From NCBI RefSeq assembly GCF_021568905.1, contig NZ_JAKGSB010000002.1:248001-312000 (forward strand): a stretch of DNA of 64,000 nt, read 5' to 3'. Below are positions 8,652 to 17,475 of this stretch, one piece after another. Within the stretch, counting starts at the first letter, position 1, and each line of letters starts with the position of its first letter. Origin of the DNA: Zavarzinia marina (lineage in GTDB: Bacteria > Pseudomonadota > Alphaproteobacteria > Zavarziniales > Zavarziniaceae). Both the position numbers and the translations under genes were made by a program. The notes under the pieces are model-generated. The model did no database searches, had not been told where the DNA came from, and saw nothing but the letters and a program-made list of their open reading frames with translations.

Positions 8652-9467
8652 TCAAATGGGGTGGCGCGCCTTCAGGCTGAACAGGAGGGGGGTGTCGGGA
8701 CCGGCATCCTTGGCGCGGTGCCAATAGTGGCGCTCGGCGTCCGGCGTCATGGCGGGAAGCGCCTCCCAGGCGGCGAAGGGATATTCGCGGAAGGCGAAGA
8801 CCTGGAGCCCCGCGTCCTCCAGCGCCGCCATGACGTCGGCGATGGTCCAGGCCCAGCCGATGCCGGGCTCCTTCGGCAGATAGTCGGGCTCGGCATAGTC
8901 CGGTACGCCGTCGAGGTTCAGGGGCTCCGCCGCGTGGAAATAGGGAAAGCGCTGATAGAGCCGGCCTTCGCCGTCGACGTCGAGGGCGAGACCGACGGGA
9001 TGCGCCTCCATCATGTAGAAGACGCCGTCGGGCGCCAGATGGCGCGCCACCACGCGCCCCCAGGCGCCGATGTCGGACAGCCAGTTGATGGCGCCATGCG
9101 ACGTGAAGATCCGGTCGAAGCGCCGGCCGAGATCGAGATCCAGCACGTCCGCCTCGATGAAATCGGCCCAGGACGACAGTTTCAACCGGTCCGCCAGGCG
9201 CCGGGCCTCGGCGATCGCGGGGGCGGAGAAATCGACCCCCGTCACCCGCGCCGCGCCGAGACGCAGCAGGCTGAGGGTGTCGAGCCCGAAATGGCATTGC
9301 AGATGCAGGAGGTTCCGCCGCAGCAGGGGCGCCAGGGCCTCGCGCTCGATCGGGCCGATGGTACAGCGCCCGGCCAGGAAGCCCTCGACGTCATAGAAGG
9401 CGCTGTCGCGATGAAGCGCCGTCACCTCGTCCCAGTGCCGGCGGTTGGCGTCGTGCGGATGGGCCAT
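8652..9467 (-). CDS. class I SAM-dependent methyltransferase
   Basis: The protein has 271 residues. The SAM-binding motif I region reads LLHLQCHFGLDTLSLLRLGA, followed by VTGVDFSAPAIAEAR (acidic residue after beta 2) and FIEADVLDL. The sequence then has SHGAINWL and the APDGVFYMMEAHP segment. The LQCHFGLDT form of motif I is typical of a bacterial subfamily with no assigned substrate. It is monocistronic as far as can be seen, with the SRPBCC gene about 100 nt upstream on the same strand. Confidence 0.87.
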   Translation of the reverse strand: MAHPHDANRRHWDEVTALHRDSAFYDVEGFLAGRCTIGPIEREALAPLLRRNLLHLQCHFGLDTLSLLRLGAARVTGVDFSAPAIAEARRLADRLKLSSWADFIEADVLDLDLGRRFDRIFTSHGAINWLSDIGAWGRVVARHLAPDGVFYMMEAHPVGLALDVDGEGRLYQRFPYFHAAEPLNLDGVPDYAEPDYLPKEPGIGWAWTIADVMAALEDAGLQVFAFREYPFAAWEALPAMTPDAERHYWHRAKDAGPDTPLLFSLKARHPI

Positions 9468-9565
9468 GGCGGGGACTCGATCGGGCTGTTGCGGGGGCGA
9501 AACGGCGGGCCCGGATCATAGGCCCCCACCCCTGCCGCGCCAAGCCCGGGAACCCCCGACGGCGA

Positions 9566-10009
9566 TCAGGCCGCCGCCTCGAGCTTCTTCCTGAGCTTGG
9601 AGAGGCCGCCGCCGATGATCGTGCGCACCAGCATTTCCGTGGGCAGGCCCAGGAAGGAGACAACGGGATCGAATTCGATCCGATAGTCGATCTCGGTGCC
9701 GCCGTCGGCGCCGTCCTTCAGGCGGATGCGGCCCAGGTGATTCTTCACCGGCCCGCCCTTCACCACGGTGTATTCGACATATTCGTCGGGAACGATGGCG
9801 GTCACCTTCTCGTCGGTATAGCCGATGCCGAAGGAGACCCGGCGGATCGAGCCGGCCCCGTTGACGCCGCCCGGCCCTTCGCCGTCGACGATGCGTTTCG
9901 TCTTGCCGGGCAGGAGCGAGCCGAATTTCTCGTGATCGCCGAGCCAGGCGAAGACCGCGCCGCGCGGCGCCTTCATCGTCGTCTGGAAATGCACCATGCG
10001 GCTGGCCAT
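9566..10009 (-). CDS. SRPBCC (START/Bet v 1-like) family protein
   Basis: The 147-residue protein has the fold pattern of polyketide cyclase/dehydrase-like SRPBCC proteins: HFQTTMKAPRGAVFAWLGD at the N-terminus, a central beta sheet (EYTVVKGG, GTEIDYRIEFDP), and a long C-terminal helix (EMLVRTIIGGGLSKLRKKLE). These proteins bind hydrophobic ligands in a cavity; the ligand is unknown here. It lies between the hydroxyacid dehydrogenase and the methyltransferase, all on the minus strand, but the gaps of about 100 nt do not prove an operon. Confidence 0.8.
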   Translation of the reverse strand: MASRMVHFQTTMKAPRGAVFAWLGDHEKFGSLLPGKTKRIVDGEGPGGVNGAGSIRRVSFGIGYTDEKVTAIVPDEYVEYTVVKGGPVKNHLGRIRLKDGADGGTEIDYRIEFDPVVSFLGLPTEMLVRTIIGGGLSKLRKKLEAAA

Positions 10010-10117
10010 GACACCCGTCCCCCCTGTTCTGTCCCGAGAGGATCGGACGGATGCGGGCCGGCGCCTACGTCCCTTTGGATTAGGTGCCGGCTGGATCGAA
10101 ACCGGCCGTCGCGGACC

Positions 10118-11107
10118 TCAGAGCAGGCCTTCGAGCACGCGGTCGGGCGGGCGGTGGCCGTCGGCGAAGGTCTTGATGTTGATGATGACCTTCTCGCCCA
10201 TGTCCATGCGCCCCTCGATGGTGGCGGAGCCCATGTGCGGCAGCAGCACGACATTGTCGAGGGCGACGAGCTTGGGGTTCACCGCCGGCTCGTGCTCGAA
10301 GACGTCGAGGCCGGCACCGGCGAGATCGCCGCCGACCAGCATGCGGGTGAGCGCGTTCTCGTCGATCACTTCGCCGCGCGCGGTATTGACCAGGATCGCC
10401 TGCTTGGGCAGCAGCTTCAGACGCCGCGCCGAGAGAAGGTGATAGGTCGCCGGCGTATGCGGGCAGTTGACCGAGATGATGTCCATCCGCGCCAGCATCT
10501 GGTCCAGGCTTTCCCAATAGGTCGCCTCGAGTTCCTGTTCCAGGTCCTCGGCCACGCGGTTGCGGTTGTGATAGTGGATCGACATGCCGAAGGCGCGGGC
10601 CCGGCGCGCCAGCGCGGTGCCGATGCGGCCCATGCCGATGATGCCGAGACGTTTGCCCCAGATGCGGCGGCCCAGCATCCAGGTCGGCGACCAGCCGGTC
10701 CATTCGCCGCCGCGCATCAGGCGCTCGCCCTCGGCGACGCGGCGCGCGACGGCGAGGATCAGGGCGATGGTCATGTCCGCCGTATCCTCGGTCAGGACGC
10801 CCGGGGTGTTGGTCACGGTGATGCCGCGCTGGCGGGCGGCGGCCAGGTCGATATGGTCGACGCCGGTGCCGAAATTGGCGATCAGCCGCAGGTTCGGATT
10901 GGCATGGGCGAGGATGCGGCCGTCGATCCGGTCGGTCACGGTGGGGACCAGGACGTCGGCGGTCTTCACCGCCTCCACCAGTTCGGCATGGCTCATGGGA
11001 TGGTCGTCGGGATTGAGCTTGGTGTTGAACAGCTCCATCATCCGCGTCTCGATCGCTTCCGGCAGTTTACGTGTGACGATCACGAGCGGCTTCTTGACTG
11101 GCATCAT
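10118..11107 (-). CDS. D-2-hydroxyacid dehydrogenase (glyoxylate/hydroxypyruvate reductase-like)
   Basis: The 329-residue protein has the Rossmann motif GIIGMGRIGTALARRARAFGM and the three catalytic residues of the family: Arg in NTARGEVIDE, Glu in GLDVFEHEP and His in LPHMGSAT. It reduces 2-keto acids such as glyoxylate or hydroxypyruvate, or runs in reverse, with NAD(P)H. The family cannot be narrowed further by eye. The start is one of two adjacent ATG codons (11107 or 11104) directly after GAGAGG. It is divergent from the SH3-domain gene. Confidence 0.92.
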   Translation of the reverse strand: MMPVKKPLVIVTRKLPEAIETRMMELFNTKLNPDDHPMSHAELVEAVKTADVLVPTVTDRIDGRILAHANPNLRLIANFGTGVDHIDLAAARQRGITVTNTPGVLTEDTADMTIALILAVARRVAEGERLMRGGEWTGWSPTWMLGRRIWGKRLGIIGMGRIGTALARRARAFGMSIHYHNRNRVAEDLEQELEATYWESLDQMLARMDIISVNCPHTPATYHLLSARRLKLLPKQAILVNTARGEVIDENALTRMLVGGDLAGAGLDVFEHEPAVNPKLVALDNVVLLPHMGSATIEGRMDMGEKVIINIKTFADGHRPPDRVLEGLL

Positions 11108-11303
11108 CCTCTCCCTTAGCGGCGGATCTGGCCTTCCGCGGCTGGAACACGGCTCTTCCTAGCAGACTTGGCCCAAGGTGCAAGCGCGCGAATGCCGCGT
11201 CGTGACCGAAGCCCGGCCCGCCCACCTTGACCGAAAGCCGGCGGCGACGGACATTGGCGGTGCAGCGAATCCTCATCCGTCAGGCCGCCCACGATCGCAC
11301 GAC

Positions 11304-11834
11304 ATGCCGTTCCGCCCCACGACGTTCCGTTTTCTCCTGTGCCTGTTCATCGCCCTCGCGGCCCTGTCGCCGCCGACGGGCGCGCCCGCCACGGCCCAGG
11401 ACGGGGAAGAGGGCGATGCCGGCGGCCTGCGGGTGCCGCGCTTCGCCACCACCGGCTCGAACGAGATCAACGTGCGCACCGGGCCCGGCTCGCAATATCC
11501 GATCGCCTGGAAATACGTCCGCGCCGGCCTGCCGGTGGAGATCGTGGCCGATTTCGAATATTGGCGGAAGATCCGCGACCATGACGGCACCATCGGCTGG
11601 GTCCACAAGAGCCTGCTGTCGGGCCGGCGCAGCGCCCTGGTCGAAGGCGGCATCAGGGTGCTGCGCGGCGATCCGTCGGATGGCGCCCGCCCCCTGCTGC
11701 GGCTGGAGGCGGGGGTGATCGTCCGCCTGGACCGCTGCCGGGGCGACTGGTGCCGCGCCACGGTCGAGGGGCGGACGGGCTGGCTGCACCGCGACGCGCT
11801 CTGGGGCGTCTATCCCGGCGAAACCCTGGACTGA
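11304..11834 (+). CDS. exported protein with two SH3-like domains
   Basis: The 176-residue protein starts with a signal peptide (about 1-31, ending near ATAQ). The first SH3-like domain contains EINVRTGPGSQYPIAWKY and GWVHKSLLSG. The second contains a paired-cysteine stretch RCRGDWCRA followed by GRTGWLHRD. This corresponds to the bacterial SH3 (DUF1058-like) family, periplasmic proteins thought to bind cell-wall material or protein partners. The asparaginase gene begins 2 nt after its stop, so the two are probably cotranscribed and coupled. Confidence 0.85.
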   Translation: MPFRPTTFRFLLCLFIALAALSPPTGAPATAQDGEEGDAGGLRVPRFATTGSNEINVRTGPGSQYPIAWKYVRAGLPVEIVADFEYWRKIRDHDGTIGWVHKSLLSGRRSALVEGGIRVLRGDPSDGARPLLRLEAGVIVRLDRCRGDWCRATVEGRTGWLHRDALWGVYPGETLD

Positions 11835-11836
11835 CC

Positions 11837-12859
11837 GTGAGCGGCGATCCCGTCCTGGTCGAGGTTCTGCGGGGCGGGATCCTGGAAAGCCGGCATCGCG
11901 GCGCCTATGCGGTCATGGACGCCGACGGCCGCCTTGTCGCGGGCGCGGGCGATCTGGAACGGCCGCGCTTTCCCCGGTCCGCCATGAAGATCCTCCAGGC
12001 CCTGCCCCTGGTCGAAAGCGGCGCGGCGGATGCCTTCGCCTGCACCCCGGTCGAACTGGCCATGGCCTGCGCCAGCCACAATGGCGAGCCCTTCCACGTC
12101 GAGGCGGCCGCCGGCCTGCTCGCCCGTCTCGGCCTCGGCGAGAGCGACCTCGCCTGCGGTCCCCAGAAGCCGAGCTTCGGCCCGGCGGCCCGGGCGCTGG
12201 CGGCGGCGGGCGAGGCGCCGTGCCGCCTGCACAACAATTGCTCGGGCAAGCATGCCGGCTTCCTCACCCTCGCCCGCCATTTCGGCGCGCCGACACGAGG
12301 CTACGAGCGGCGCGAGCATCCGGTGCAGCAGGCTGTCTTCGAGACGGTGGCGGCGATGGCGGGAACGACGCCGGACATGCCCCATGGCATCGACGGCTGC
12401 GCCGCGCCCAATCCGGTCATGCCGCTTTCCGCCCTCGCCCTCGCCATGGCGCGGCTGGCGGCGCCGGACGGGCTTTCGCCGGTCCGGGCACGGGCGGCGG
12501 CGCGGCTGCGCCGGGCGATGGCGGATCATCCCGACCATGTCGCCGGCACCGGGCGTGCCTGCACCCGCCTGATGCGCGCCTGCCGGCCCGGCACCGTGGT
12601 GAAGACCGGGGCCGAGGGTGTCTTCACCGCGATCGCGCCCGACCTCGGCCTCGGCTTCGCCTGCAAGATCGACGACGGCGCGACCCGGGCCTCGACCGTG
12701 CTGATCGCCGCCCTGCTGGACCACCACGGCCTGATCCGCGAAGAGGCGCGCCGGGATGTCGCCGATCTGATCGAAACCCCGCTGACGAATTGGAACGGCA
12801 CCGCCATCGGCCTGGTGCGCATGGCGGCCGACTGGGCCCGAAGGCCGACGACGCCTTGA
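11837..12859 (+). CDS. class 3 (Rhizobium etli ReAV-type) L-asparaginase
   Basis: With the GTG at 11837 the protein has 340 residues and keeps residue numbering nearly identical to ReAV. There is an S-x-x-K at Ser48/Lys51 (RSAMK), Ser80 in MACASHNGE, CSGKH at Cys135/Lys138, a third cysteine in DGCAAPN (188), and Lys256 in VKTGAEG. In the ReAV structure the equivalents form two Ser-Lys tandems and a zinc site made of Cys, Lys and Cys. The enzyme hydrolyses L-asparagine to aspartate and ammonia, without sequence relation to the E. coli enzymes. No signal peptide is seen, so it is cytoplasmic. The agreement in numbering supports the GTG start over an in-frame ATG at 11750 inside the SH3 gene. 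Confidence 0.9.
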   Translation: MSGDPVLVEVLRGGILESRHRGAYAVMDADGRLVAGAGDLERPRFPRSAMKILQALPLVESGAADAFACTPVELAMACASHNGEPFHVEAAAGLLARLGLGESDLACGPQKPSFGPAARALAAAGEAPCRLHNNCSGKHAGFLTLARHFGAPTRGYERREHPVQQAVFETVAAMAGTTPDMPHGIDGCAAPNPVMPLSALALAMARLAAPDGLSPVRARAAARLRRAMADHPDHVAGTGRACTRLMRACRPGTVVKTGAEGVFTAIAPDLGLGFACKIDDGATRASTVLIAALLDHHGLIREEARRDVADLIETPLTNWNGTAIGLVRMAADWARRPTTP

Positions 12860-12926
12860 CCGGGAATTCCGAACGGGCGAGGTCAGGGCCTAGAACGAAA
12901 CCAATTCGAATGGGGAGACACCGACC

Positions 12927-13901
12927 GTGGTCAAGGTTCTGAACTGCAAGGCATACGGCCCGCCCGAATCCCTGGTGCTGGAGGATGTGCCGCCCGCCGC
13001 CGTCGGCCGGGGCGAGGTCCGGGTCAAGCTTCATGCCGCCGGCGTGAATTTTCCGGACGTGCTGATCATCCAGGGCAAATATCAGTTCAAGCCCGAACTG
13101 CCCTTCGCCCCCGGCGGCGAGGCGGCGGGCGTGATCACCGAGGTCGGCGAGAAGGTCGAGAATTATTCGCCGGGCGACAAGGTCATCGTCATGACCGGCT
13201 GGGGCGCCTTCGCCGAGGAGATCGTGGTGAGCGAGGACCGTCTGGCCGCCCTGCCGCCGGGCATGTCCTTCGAGGAAGGCTCGGCCTTCCTGCTGACCTA
13301 TGCCACCTCCTATCACGCGCTGAAGCAGCGCGGCCGCCTGCAGGAGGGCGAGACCCTGCTGGTGCTCGGCGCCGCCGGCGGCGTCGGCCTCGCCACGGTC
13401 GAATTGGGCAAGGCCATGGGCGCGCGCGTCATCGCCGGCGTCTCGACCGACGAGAAGGCGGCGATCGCCAAGGCCCATGGCGCCGACGAGGTCATCGTCT
13501 ACGGCCGCGAGAAGCTGCGCGACCGCCTGAAGGAACTGGCGCCCACGGGCGTCGACGTCGTCTACGATCCGGTGGGCGGCGATTTCTCGGAACAGGCGCT
13601 GCGCTCCATCGCCTGGAAGGGCCGCTTCCTGGTGATCGGCTTCGCGTCGGGGCCGATCCCGTCGATCCCGCTGAACCTCGCGCTGCTCAAGGGCTGCGAG
13701 ATCGTCGGCGTGTTCTGGGGCGCCTTCACCGCGCGCGAGCCGGACGTCCACCGCGAGAACGTCTCGGAACTGGTTCAGCTGTTCGAGGCGGAAAAGATCC
13801 GCCCCATGGTCAGCAAGACCTATCCGCTTGCCGAAGGCGGCCAGGCGATCCGTGACATGATGGATCGCAAGGTCACCGGCAAGGTCGTGGTGACGATGTA
13901 A
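12927..13901 (+). CDS. NADPH:quinone oxidoreductase family protein (zinc-independent MDR)
   Basis: The 324-residue protein belongs to the medium-chain dehydrogenase/reductase superfamily. It has an N-terminal GroES-like domain (LHAAGVNFPDVLIIQGKYQ, PGGEAAGVITEVGE) and the cofactor motif LGAAGGVGLATVELGKAMGA. The structural and catalytic zinc cysteines are absent, as expected for quinone oxidoreductases. It reduces quinones or enoyl compounds with NADPH. A GGGGAGA ribosome site precedes the GTG start. It converges on the HxlR gene. Confidence 0.9.
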   Translation: MVKVLNCKAYGPPESLVLEDVPPAAVGRGEVRVKLHAAGVNFPDVLIIQGKYQFKPELPFAPGGEAAGVITEVGEKVENYSPGDKVIVMTGWGAFAEEIVVSEDRLAALPPGMSFEEGSAFLLTYATSYHALKQRGRLQEGETLLVLGAAGGVGLATVELGKAMGARVIAGVSTDEKAAIAKAHGADEVIVYGREKLRDRLKELAPTGVDVVYDPVGGDFSEQALRSIAWKGRFLVIGFASGPIPSIPLNLALLKGCEIVGVFWGAFTAREPDVHRENVSELVQLFEAEKIRPMVSKTYPLAEGGQAIRDMMDRKVTGKVVVTM

Positions 13902-13934
13902 TCTTCTTAATTACGTCGAGCAGAGTCTCGCCCC

Positions 13935-14420
13935 TCACCCCAGCGACTGCCGGGGCAGCAGGCGGTCCCGCAGCGGGATGTCGGCGCCGGGGCCGGGCAT
14001 GGCGCGGATGTCGGTCCGGGTCAGGATGCGGCCGTCGGCGGCAAGGACCTCGACCGGCGGCAGGGGCGTGCCGGTCGCGCGGTCGGTCAGGATCACCGGC
14101 GGCGGATCGTCGTTGGCATGGGCATCGCCCCATTGCATCAGGGTGACGAGCACCGGCAGCAGCGCCTCCCCCTTGCGTGTCAGCGTATATTCGACGGCGC
14201 CGCCCGCCCCTTCCATGCGTGCCAGCACGCCTTCGGTCACCAGGCGCTTCAGCCGGTTCGAGAGGATGTTGCGCGCGATGCCGAGGTTGGCGGCGAAATC
14301 CTGGAAGCGCCGCGTGCCGAAGAAGGCTTCCCGGACCAGCAGCAGGCTCCACCATTCCCCGACCACGTCCAGGGCGCGGGCGAGCGAGCAGTTCTTTTCG
14401 GCGAGGGAATTGCGGGTCAT
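13935..14420 (-). CDS. HxlR-family winged-helix transcriptional regulator
   Basis: The protein has 161 residues. The HxlR domain occupies about residues 8-100: CSLARALDVVGEWWSLLLVREAF, FQDFAANLGIARNILSNRLKRLV and the wing GGAVEYTLTRKG. About 60 further residues follow the DNA-binding domain, forming a C-terminal extension (PVILTDRATGTPLPPVEVL) often seen in longer HxlR proteins. The conserved Cys near the N-terminus (Cys11) could be a thiol sensor, as in some HxlR relatives. It is divergent from the thioesterase gene, and two palindromes in the shared region are candidate operators. Confidence 0.9.
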   Translation of the reverse strand: MTRNSLAEKNCSLARALDVVGEWWSLLLVREAFFGTRRFQDFAANLGIARNILSNRLKRLVTEGVLARMEGAGGAVEYTLTRKGEALLPVLVTLMQWGDAHANDDPPPVILTDRATGTPLPPVEVLAADGRILTRTDIRAMPGPGADIPLRDRLLPRQSLG

Positions 14421-14488
14421 GATCGTCCGGGCATCGCGAAAACGGCCGACGTCGTCCGCCGGATCCGGTCGGCGACTCTACCGCACAT

Positions 14489-14505
14489 GGTTTCATTATG
14501 CAACC
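14489..14505. promoter_or_regulatory. candidate HxlR operator 1
   Basis: GGTTTCATTATGCAACC is an inverted repeat with one mismatch per arm around a central T (arms GGTTnCAT / ATGCAACC). It lies 69 nt upstream of the HxlR start and shares the ATGCAACC half-site with the second site 51 nt away. Assignment to the regulator is inferred from position. Confidence 0.5.
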
Positions 14506-14539
14506 ATCGCCGCCGCAGGGCGGCGATGACCGATCAGGT

Positions 14540-14556
14540 AGTTGCGTCATGCAACC
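14540..14556. promoter_or_regulatory. candidate HxlR operator 2
   Basis: AGTTGCGTCATGCAACC contains the palindrome GTTGC-n5-GCAAC and the same CATGCAACC half as the first site. It ends 20 nt before the thioesterase ATG, where a bound repressor would block transcription or initiation. Confidence 0.5.
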
Positions 14557-14576
14557 TTACATGCGGCAATGAGGCC

Positions 14577-15488
14577 ATGACGAAGCCTTTCGACGGACGA
14601 CGCCCGATGACGATGCGCGAATCCCTGTCCTTCCCGGTCGAGAAACTGTTCCCGCCCCCGGCCCCCGTTTCAGTTGAAACCGGGCCGGTCGAAGCCGCGC
14701 CGGCGGTGCCCGATGATCGCCTGTTCGTCGAGGAGGACGGCGCCTTCCGGCCCCTGGCCCTGGCGAACGGCCCCTTCGATGCCCTGCACGGCGGCGCCAT
14801 CGGCGGCCTGATGGCCAATGCGGCCGAGGCGCTGGCGGCGGAACGGGACCTGGGCACGCCGATCGCCGCCCATATCCAGTTCCTGCGCCCCCTGAAATCG
14901 GATCACCGCCTGGTGGTGACGGCGGAAGTGGCCCAGCCGGGCCGCCGCCTGACCCTGGTCGACGCCTTCATCGAGGCGGATGACGGGCTGCGTGCCGAGG
15001 CCCGCTTCACCTTCGTCCGCGACGCCGAGGCGATCCGCGGCCTGACGCCCCTGCCCGAAGGCCCGGTGCACGACCCCGAGACCCTGGCGGACATGGAGGC
15101 GCCGCACCGCCCGCCGAAGCGCTGGTTCAAGGACGCGCTGGACTGGCGTCCGGCACCGGACGGCACCATGTGGATGCGCGCCCGCGTGCCGCTCGGGCTC
15201 GACGCCCATGTCCTGCCCCGGGTGATCGCCGCCGCCGACTGGTCGGCCGGCATCGGCCGTCCCGACGGCTGGGACCGCCCGCGCGCCGCCGGTTTCCCCA
15301 ATCCGGCCCTGACCGTGAACCTGTGGCGCCGGCCGGTCGGCGACTGGATCGGCCTGAAACCGGTCAGCCATTGGAACGCCGCCGGCTTCGGCTTCGCCCA
15401 GGCGACCCTGTCCGACACCCACGGCGAGATCGGCGCCGCCGCCATGCCGGTGATCCTGATCCCCTTCCCGGCCAGGCCCGCCCCCTGA
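14577..15488 (+). CDS. acyl-CoA thioesterase-like (double hotdog) protein
   Basis: The 303-residue protein fits the TesB-like two-hotdog family. The first domain has GPFDALHGGAIGGLMANAAE and IQFLRPLKSDHRLVVTAEV. The second carries PRVIAAADWSAGIG and the strand pattern LTVNLWRRPVGDWIGLKP. Such enzymes hydrolyse acyl-CoA esters; no specific substrate can be named. The first 30 residues before the domain are low in conservation, and ATG 14607 is an alternative start. It is divergent from, and probably controlled by, the HxlR regulator. Confidence 0.8.
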   Translation: MTKPFDGRRPMTMRESLSFPVEKLFPPPAPVSVETGPVEAAPAVPDDRLFVEEDGAFRPLALANGPFDALHGGAIGGLMANAAEALAAERDLGTPIAAHIQFLRPLKSDHRLVVTAEVAQPGRRLTLVDAFIEADDGLRAEARFTFVRDAEAIRGLTPLPEGPVHDPETLADMEAPHRPPKRWFKDALDWRPAPDGTMWMRARVPLGLDAHVLPRVIAAADWSAGIGRPDGWDRPRAAGFPNPALTVNLWRRPVGDWIGLKPVSHWNAAGFGFAQATLSDTHGEIGAAAMPVILIPFPARPAP

Positions 15489-15576
15489 TTCCCCGAATCA
15501 GGGCCGCCCTTGAGCAAGGGGCGCAAATGCCTATACTGCGCGCGCCCGACGACGGGCGGATCCAAGGACGATGATC

Positions 15577-16791
15577 ATGGCGCGCGACGTGAAGAAGGTC
15601 GTGCTCGCCTATTCGGGCGGGCTCGACACCTCGGTTATTCTCAAGTGGTTGCAGGAAACCTATGGCTGCGAGGTGGTGACCTTCACCGCCGACCTCGGCC
15701 AGGGCGAGGAACTGGAACCCGCGCGCAAGAAGGCCGAGATGTTCGGCGTGAAGGAGATCTTCATCGAGGATCTGCGCGAGGAATTCGTCCGCGACTACGT
15801 CTTCCCGATGTTCCGGGCCAATGCGCTCTATGAGGGCGTCTACCTGCTCGGCACCTCGATCGCCCGGCCGCTGATCGCCAAGCGCCAGATCGAGATCGCC
15901 AAGGCGACCGGCGCCGACGCGGTGGCCCATGGCGCGACCGGCAAGGGCAACGACCAGGTCCGCTTCGAACTGTCCTATTACGCCCTGGAGCCCGGCATCC
16001 AGGTGATCGCGCCGTGGCGCGAATGGGATCTGACCTCCCGCACCCGTCTGATCGACTTCGCCGAGAAGCACCAGATTCCGATCGCCAAGGACAAGCGCGG
16101 CGAGGCGCCCTTCTCGGTCGACGCCAACCTGCTGCACACCTCGTCCGAGGGCAAGGCGCTGGAGGATCCGTGGCAGGAGGCCGAGGAATTCGTCTATTCC
16201 CGCACCGTCTCGCCCGAGGCGGCACCGGACAAGCCGACCTATGTCGAGATCGACTTCGAGAAGGGCGATGCCGTCGCCATCGACGGCGAGCGCCTGTCGC
16301 CGGCCGCCCTGCTGACCCGGCTGAATGCGCTCGGCGGGGCCAATGGCATCGGCCGCCTGGATCTTCTCGAGAATCGTTTCGTCGGCATGAAGTCGCGCGG
16401 CATCTACGAGACGCCGGGCGGCACCGTCCTCCTCGCCGCCCATCGCGGCATCGAGCAGGTCACCCTCGACCGGGGCGCCATGCACCTCAAGGACGAGCTG
16501 ATGCCGCGCTATGCCGAGCTGATCTACAACGGCTTCTGGTTCAGCCCGGAGCGCGAGATGCTGCAGGCCCTGATCGACAAGAGCCAGGAGCATGTCACCG
16601 GCACGGTCCGGCTGAAGCTCTACAAGGGTTCGGTCAGCGTCGTCGGCCGCAAGAGCCCCCATTCGCTCTACAGCCTCAGCCACGTCACTTTCGAGGAAGA
16701 CGCGGTCTACGACCAGCGCGACGCCGAAGGCTTCGTCAAGCTGAACGCGCTGCGCCTGAAGCTGCTGCGCCGCCGTGGCATGAACGACTGA
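15577..16791 (+). CDS. argG: argininosuccinate synthase
   Basis: The 404 residues match the family. ArgG joins citrulline and aspartate with ATP to make argininosuccinate, the penultimate step of arginine synthesis. The PP-loop ATP site reads [31 protein letters not shown] and the substrate-binding [13 protein letters not shown] stretch are intact. ATG 15577 is preferred over ATG 15571 because AAGGA at 15564-15568 gives an 8-nt spacing to it and only 2 nt to the other. No other arg gene is nearby. Its stop lies 3 nt from the convergent chrR stop. Confidence 0.97.
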   Translation: MARDVKKVVLAYSGGLDTSVILKWLQETYGCEVVTFTADLGQGEELEPARKKAEMFGVKEIFIEDLREEFVRDYVFPMFRANALYEGVYLLGTSIARPLIAKRQIEIAKATGADAVAHGATGKGNDQVRFELSYYALEPGIQVIAPWREWDLTSRTRLIDFAEKHQIPIAKDKRGEAPFSVDANLLHTSSEGKALEDPWQEAEEFVYSRTVSPEAAPDKPTYVEIDFEKGDAVAIDGERLSPAALLTRLNALGGANGIGRLDLLENRFVGMKSRGIYETPGGTVLLAAHRGIEQVTLDRGAMHLKDELMPRYAELIYNGFWFSPEREMLQALIDKSQEHVTGTVRLKLYKGSVSVVGRKSPHSLYSLSHVTFEEDAVYDQRDAEGFVKLNALRLKLLRRRGMND

Positions 16792-16794
16792 GGC

Positions 16795-17475
16795 TCAGCC
16801 GCCCATCAGGCGCTGGACGATGCCGAGCGCCCCGGTCAGGCGGACCGGGGCATCGAGCACGGCGAAGACCAGGCACATCTCGCCCGGCTCGGCCACCGGC
16901 TTGTGGCGTACGCTGTCGTCGGTGATCGAGAGATCGCCCGCCGCGAAACGCCCGCGCTCGTCGTTGAAGGCGCCCGACAGCACCAGGGTGAACTCGCGGC
17001 CCCGATGGGTGTGTCGCGGGATCCCCCGGCCGCCGTCGATATGAAGCAGCATCGCGCTGCCCTCGGGCCCGACCGGCAGGTCGAGGTCCAGGCAGCGGAC
17101 GCCCGGCACCAGCGTTCGCCATCTGGCCTTTTCGCGGGACCGGGCCCAGACCGGGCGCAGCACCGGAGGCAGGCGCATGCCCACCGGATCGTCCACCCAG
17201 GGCAGGGCGGCCGGTTCGGGGGCATCCGCCGCCTCGTTCCCCTCGTCGTCCTGGAGGATTCGGGCGAACAGCCGGTCCAGACCGTCGTCGGCCATGGGGA
17301 CCGGTTCCAAACCGTCCAGCAATTCGCCGCCGACCGCCTCGCAGAGCGCATGTTCGGCGCGGCATTCGGCACAGAGCGCGAGGTGAGCATCCACCATCAT
17401 CGTCATTGCCGGCGGCAGCGCGCCGGCGGCACGCTCCACGAGCAAATCGAACGGCACATGGTGAGCAGGGGTCAC
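16795..17475 (-). CDS. chrR: ChrR-type zinc anti-sigma factor with cupin domain
   Basis: The 226-residue protein aligns with Rhodobacter sphaeroides ChrR. The anti-sigma domain has His6, His31, Cys35 and Cys38 (HLALCAEC), the known zinc ligands at the same numbers. The C-terminal cupin has His155, His157, Glu161 and His191 with the spacing of the second zinc site. In the family it holds the ECF sigma factor RpoE inactive until singlet oxygen or organic peroxides trigger its release or turnover. Its start overlaps the sigma gene stop by 4 nt, so the two are coupled and made in fixed ratio. Confidence 0.93.
   Translation of the reverse strand: MTPAHHVPFDLLVERAAGALPPAMTMMVDAHLALCAECRAEHALCEAVGGELLDGLEPVPMADDGLDRLFARILQDDEGNEAADAPEPAALPWVDDPVGMRLPPVLRPVWARSREKARWRTLVPGVRCLDLDLPVGPEGSAMLLHIDGGRGIPRHTHRGREFTLVLSGAFNDERGRFAAGDLSITDDSVRHKPVAEPGEMCLVFAVLDAPVRLTGALGIVQRLMGG

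Noticed and set aside
11750-11836. An ATG start for the asparaginase inside the SH3 gene
   Set aside because: It adds residues that are only the other frame of the SH3 gene, and the GTG at 11837 gives the numbering expected from ReAV.
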